A DNA stretch of 18,681 nt, taken from assembly GCA_964449305.1 (NCBI GenBank), contig CAYUYM010000051.1, positions 1 through 18,681 of the forward strand, in the 5' to 3' direction. The position numbers were made by a program, and so were the translations under genes. This document shows positions 15,823-18,681 of the stretch, one piece after another. The DNA is from CAYUYM01 sp964449305. Lineage in GTDB: Bacteria; Bacteroidota; Ignavibacteria; SZUA-365; CAYQST01. Under the pieces are notes generated by a model. That model was given only the letters and a program-made list of their open reading frames with translations. It ran no database searches and was not told where the DNA came from. Within the stretch, counting starts at the first letter, position 1; the number at the start of each line of letters is the position of its first letter.

Positions 15823-16836
15823 ATGAAAGAACGGAATATTGTTGTTGTCGGTGCGACTGGATTGGTGGGGCGCACGATTCTCGAAGTGTTGAAGGATCGC
15901 GCGTTTCCCGTGGGATCGCTGCGCTGCGTTGCCAGCCCGGCCTCGGCCGGGGGCACGCTCACGGTGCGGGGTGAAGAGCATCGGATGGAGGCGCTGTCGG
16001 AGGAGGTGTTCCTGGGCGCCGATGTGACCTTCTTCGCCGTGCGCGAACCGATCTCGCGCGAATGGGCGCCCGTGGCGGCACGGCATTCGCTGGTGATCGA
16101 CAACAGCAGCGCGTGGCGCATGCATCCGGAGGCCCCGCTCGTTGTGCCGGAGGTGAATGGGCACATGGTGTTCCAGACACCGCGCAACATCATCGCCAAC
16201 CCCAACTGCTCCACCATCCAGATGGTGGTGGCGCTCAAGCCACTCCATGATGCGTGGCGGGTGAAGCGCGTGGTCGTGTCCACCTACCAGGCCGTGTCGG
16301 GGGCGGGTCAGAGGGGCTCGCGCCAGCTCGACATGGAACGACGCGGGGAGGACGGTCCTCTGCCGGCGTTCCCGCATCCGGTGCTCGACAACGCTCTGCC
16401 GCACATCGCCGGCTTCGAGGACGACGGCTACACGCGCGAGGAGCGGAAGATGATCCTCGAGACGCGCAAGATCATGGGCGACGACAGCATCCTGGTGGCA
16501 CCCACGTGCGTGCGCATCCCCGTGCCCAACTGCCACAGCGAGGCGGTGTTCGTGGAGTTCGAGCAGCCCAGCGATCCCGCCGAGGCCGCACGCCTCCTCG
16601 CGGCGATGCCGGGGGTGGTGGTGCTGGACGACCCGGCATCGAACACCTATCCGCTGGCGACGACGGCCAACGGGCGGGACGAGGTGTTCGTCGGCCGCAT
16701 CCGTCGCGACCCGACGGTGCCCTCGGGGCTTGTGTTGTGGGTGGTGGCCGACAACCTGCGCAAGGGCGCCGCTGCGAACGCGGTGCAGATCGCGGAGGTC
16801 TGGGCCGCGGGGGTGGAGCAGGCGATGGCCGTGTGA
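15823..16836 (+). CDS. asd: Aspartate-semialdehyde dehydrogenase
   Basis: This enzyme reduces L-aspartyl-4-phosphate with NADPH to aspartate semialdehyde, the branch point to lysine/diaminopimelate, threonine and methionine. In 337 residues the motifs are complete: G-A-T-G-L-V-G (10-16), S-S-A-W-R-M-H-P-E-A-P-L-V-V-P-E-V-N, the active-site N-P-N-C129-S-T, S-T-Y-Q-A-V-S-G-A-G, and R-I-P-V-P-N-C-H-S-E-A-V. The start is uncertain by four codons. The ATG at 15811 has GGAG ten bases before it; the ATG at 15823 gives the usual short N-terminus but has AAGGAG only two bases away. A seven-codon frame (15803-15826) ends in an ATGA overlap with the 15823 start. A hairpin follows the stop directly. Confidence 0.95.
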   Translation: MKERNIVVVGATGLVGRTILEVLKDRAFPVGSLRCVASPASAGGTLTVRGEEHRMEALSEEVFLGADVTFFAVREPISREWAPVAARHSLVIDNSSAWRMHPEAPLVVPEVNGHMVFQTPRNIIANPNCSTIQMVVALKPLHDAWRVKRVVVSTYQAVSGAGQRGSRQLDMERRGEDGPLPAFPHPVLDNALPHIAGFEDDGYTREERKMILETRKIMGDDSILVAPTCVRIPVPNCHSEAVFVEFEQPSDPAEAARLLAAMPGVVVLDDPASNTYPLATTANGRDEVFVGRIRRDPTVPSGLVLWVVADNLRKGAAANAVQIAEVWAAGVEQAMAV

Positions 16837-16839
16837 CAA

Positions 16840-16858
16840 CGCACGCGTGCTGCGTGCG
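16840..16858 (+). terminator. Hairpin after asd, possible terminator
   Basis: CGCACGC (16840-16846) and GCGTGCG (16852-16858) form a 7-base stem with a 5-base loop three bases after the asd stop. No U-run follows, so it may act as a weak terminator or 3'-end stabiliser. Confidence 0.4.
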
Positions 16859-16917
16859 GACGATGCGCTTTCGCCATGCAATCGTCACCATCGCCGCCTG
16901 ACACGGGGAGAGGCCCC

Positions 16918-16947
16918 TTGCCATGGTGCCCACTTCTTCCGTATGTT
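16918..16947 (+). promoter_or_regulatory. Promoter of hppD
   Basis: TTGCCA (16918-16923), an 18-base spacer and TATGTT (16942-16947) lie 35 bases before the hppD ATG. The -10 and flanking C-A-C/G-A-C context match the promoter at 12531-12559, which strengthens both calls. Confidence 0.55.
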
Positions 16948-16981
16948 CACCGCATCGTCAACAAATCGAAAGTCTTCATAC

Positions 16982-18088
16982 ATGTCCCAGCTCCCAACCA
17001 CCGACCTTCTGCCGCTGCGCGCGGTGCACCATGTCGAGATCTACTGCGGCAATGCGAAGCAGGCGGCCTATTTCTACCGCGCGGCCTTCGGGTTCTCCAT
17101 TGTCGGCTACAAGGGCCCCGAGACCGGCGTCCGTGACCGCGTGTCCTACGCATTGCAGCAGGACCGCGTCCGCCTCGTGCTCACATCACCGCTGCGTGAG
17201 CTGCAGGACATCGGCGGCTTTCTTCTGCTCCATGGCGACGGTGCGCGCACGATCGCGCTCGAGACCACGGATGCGGAGTTCTGCTTTGCCACCACCACCG
17301 TCCGCGGCGCCCGCGCCATCGCCCCGCCCACCGTGGTCACCGACGAACATGGTTCGATGAAGACCGCATCCGTGGCCACCTACGGCGACGTGATCCACAC
17401 CTTTGTGGAGGTGATGGACTACCACGGGCCGTTTCTCCCCACCTTTGCCGCGATGCCCGCCGACACGCTCGCCCGGCCGACGGGACTGAAGTACATCGAC
17501 CACATCGTGGGCAACATGGGCTGGCATGAAATGGAGCCGATGGTGCGCTTCTATGAGAACGTGTTCGGCTTCTCGCGCTTCGTGTCCTTCGACGACACGG
17601 ACATCTCCACCGAGTTCTCCGCGCTCCAATCCACGGTGGTGGCGAACGCCAACCTGTGGATCAAGTTTCCGATCAACGAGCCGGCGGTGGGGAAGAAGAA
17701 GTCGCAGATCGAGGAGTACATCCAGTTCAACAACGGTCCCGGTGTGCAGCACATCGCCATCGCCACCGACGACATTCTGACCACGGTGACGCAGCTCCGG
17801 GCGCAGGGCGTGGAGTTCCTCCCGACGCCGGCATCCTACTACGAGACGCTGCTGGCGCGCGTGGGTTCCATCGATGAGGAGCTCGAGGCCATCCGCGCGC
17901 TGGACATCCTTGTGGACCGGGACGACAAGGGGTACCTCCTGCAGATCTTCACGAAGCCGGTGGAGGACAGGCCGACGCTGTTCTACGAGATCATCCAGCG
18001 CAAGGGCGCGGAGAGCTTTGGCAAGGGCAACTTCAAGGCCCTGTTTGAGTCCATCGAACGCGAGCAGGCACGCCGCGGCAATCTGTAA
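16982..18088 (+). CDS. hppD: 4-hydroxyphenylpyruvate dioxygenase
   Basis: This Fe(II) enzyme converts 4-hydroxyphenylpyruvate to homogentisate in tyrosine catabolism. The 368-residue protein has two VOC halves. The first begins H-H-V-E-I-Y-C-G-N. The second carries the iron ligands H174 (Y-I-D-H-I-V-G-N), H257 (G-V-Q-H-I-A) and E336 (F-Y-E-I-I-Q-R). The C-terminal G-K-G-N-F-K-A-L-F-E-S-I-E-R-E-Q is the family signature. Length is normal for bacterial HPPD. The ATG at 16982 lacks a strong Shine-Dalgarno; longer in-frame extensions would precede the promoter. No homogentisate dioxygenase or fumarylacetoacetase lies in the window, so the rest of the pathway, or a different use of homogentisate such as tocopherol- or melanin-like products, must be looked for elsewhere. 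Confidence 0.95.
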   Translation: MSQLPTTDLLPLRAVHHVEIYCGNAKQAAYFYRAAFGFSIVGYKGPETGVRDRVSYALQQDRVRLVLTSPLRELQDIGGFLLLHGDGARTIALETTDAEFCFATTTVRGARAIAPPTVVTDEHGSMKTASVATYGDVIHTFVEVMDYHGPFLPTFAAMPADTLARPTGLKYIDHIVGNMGWHEMEPMVRFYENVFGFSRFVSFDDTDISTEFSALQSTVVANANLWIKFPINEPAVGKKKSQIEEYIQFNNGPGVQHIAIATDDILTTVTQLRAQGVEFLPTPASYYETLLARVGSIDEELEAIRALDILVDRDDKGYLLQIFTKPVEDRPTLFYEIIQRKGAESFGKGNFKALFESIEREQARRGNL

Positions 18089-18105
18089 TCCACGAGGCAC
18101 GCCCC

Positions 18106-18402
18106 ATGAATCTCCCACGTGTCCGCAAGCTGGCCGAGGAGGGCAGGATCGACCTGCCGAAGAAGGCCTTCAAGCGTTTCACCCGTGCGCAATGCCATGT
18201 GAACGGGCTCGCACCCTTCATCGCCGATGCGCGCGTGGTGGCCGAGGACGTGTTCAACGCCCCGGATTTCACCTTTCAACTGCGGCTTCCGGGCGCGCCG
18301 GCCTGCGGCGATCTGGTGTGCGTGCAGCCCAACGACGGACGGACGCTGCGCATCGTGGGCCGGATCCGCCGCCCCCCACCCACGTCACCAGAAGGAGACT
18401 GA
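18106..18402 (+). CDS. Small protein paired with a YgiT zinc-finger gene (toxin candidate)
   Basis: A 98-residue protein starting 17 bases after hppD, with GAGG about 10 bases before the ATG. It has a basic N-terminal helix (V-R-K-L-A-E-E-G-R-I), a central region with K-R-F-T-R-A-Q-C-H, and strands D-F-T-F-Q-L-R-L and R-T-L-R-I-V-G-R-I. This outline fits small mRNA-interferase-fold toxins: DUF4258 and MqsR proteins often sit directly in front of YgiT/MqsA-type zinc-finger genes, as here, and E. coli MqsR is also 98 residues with a V-K-K-L-x-x-x-G-x-V start. No sequence identity strong enough for a family call is visible, so the function is inferred mainly from the neighbour. Confidence 0.55.
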   Translation: MNLPRVRKLAEEGRIDLPKKAFKRFTRAQCHVNGLAPFIADARVVAEDVFNAPDFTFQLRLPGAPACGDLVCVQPNDGRTLRIVGRIRRPPPTSPEGD

Positions 18403-18403
18403 C

Positions 18404-18681
18404 ATGGCACAACGTCGATATTCCTCCTGTTCCTATTGCGGCAGCAGCGTCGAGGAGATGCTCGTGTCACTCGAGCTCTGGATCGGCGACCGGCTGGTGC
18501 TGTTCCGCGACGTGCCCGCAGGCGTGTGCGACCACTGCGGCGAGGAGTATTTTGGAGCGGACATCCAGGAGAAGCTCTTCGCGATGGCAAAGACGCAGCC
18601 CCGTTCGGTGATCGAGGTCCCCGTGTTTCACTTCTCCGACCCCCTCACCGCCGCCAAGGCGGAGGCGGGGCGGAAAAAACG
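18404..18681 (+). CDS. YgiT/MqsA-type zinc-finger protein (3' end beyond window)
   Basis: The ATG at 18404 lies one base after the preceding stop, with GAAGGAG (18391-18397) six bases upstream. The frame stays open to the window end (92 codons). Two zinc knuckles are clear: C9-S-Y-C12-G and C42-D-H-C45-G-E-E-Y-F, about 30 residues apart, the YgiT-type zinc-finger pattern of MqsA-like antitoxins. No helix-turn-helix is visible in the part seen; many members are this short and lack one. Tight coupling to the 98-residue gene suggests an antitoxin partner that binds it. Autoregulation cannot be assessed because the pair appears to follow hppD transcription. Confidence 0.65.
   Translation, partial: MAQRRYSSCSYCGSSVEEMLVSLELWIGDRLVLFRDVPAGVCDHCGEEYFGADIQEKLFAMAKTQPRSVIEVPVFHFSDPLTAAKAEAGRKK

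Noticed and set aside
12622..16881. A 1419-codon open frame on the minus strand opposite the peptidase-barrel and asd genes
   Set aside because: It is antisense to two clear genes with strong family motifs. GC-rich codon bias keeps the opposite frame open; its translation is rich in H, R, E, V and G with no recognisable domain.
1..18681. CRISPR array, tRNA, rRNA or riboswitch
   Set aside because: I saw no regularly spaced repeats, no tRNA-like clover sequence and no rRNA signature anywhere in the window.

Overview
The window is mostly one GC-rich bacterial genome segment. The envelope-protein repertoire suggests the Bacteroidota/Chlorobiota/Ignavibacteriota (Kapaibacteria-like) side of the tree: a GWxTD-type protein, several large Sec-exported outer-membrane barrels ending in aromatic residues, a TolB-propeller metallopeptidase, and periplasmic proteins of the DUF6263 type. 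Three candidate promoters in the GC-rich part are ordinary TTGACA-like/TATGTT-like elements rather than the -33/-7 Bacteroidota type, so an Ignavibacteria-like lineage is more likely than a true Bacteroidetes. This placement is inference from gene content, not from a marker search.

Layout. Bases 1-380 are AT-rich and look foreign to the rest: a divergent gene start, a consensus promoter, a palindrome, a strong terminator and the last 18-19 codons of a second minus-strand gene. At about 380 this stops abruptly inside the 3' end of gyrB, so two truncated genes face each other (rearrangement or assembly chimera). From 382 to 5565 a tightly packed plus-strand run encodes the GyrB C-terminus, a GWxTD-like exported protein, PdxA, an FtsE-like ATPase and a DnaQ-exonuclease/GIY-YIG/UVR fusion.

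From 5537 to 11212 four minus-strand genes follow, all with signal peptides: an exported YtcJ-type amidohydrolase, two paralogous periplasmic proteins, and an outer-membrane barrel with a coiled coil and a bactofilin-like beta-repeat. Between 11213 and 12600 there is no intact gene; this stretch holds a decayed IS21-family remnant (IstA tail and IstB N-terminus), a hairpin and two promoters.

From 12604 the plus strand encodes a 1045-residue protein combining an HExxH peptidase, a TolB-like propeller and an outer-membrane barrel, then aspartate-semialdehyde dehydrogenase, 4-hydroxyphenylpyruvate dioxygenase, and a two-gene pair (98-residue protein plus a YgiT/MqsA-type zinc-finger protein cut by the window end) that resembles a toxin-antitoxin module.

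Functionally the window mixes housekeeping metabolism (PLP synthesis, the lysine/threonine/methionine branch point, tyrosine catabolism), DNA maintenance (gyrase, repair nuclease fusion) and a notable set of envelope proteins. The least conventional pieces are the two multi-domain outer-membrane proteins, the nuclease fusion and the terminal toxin-antitoxin-like pair.
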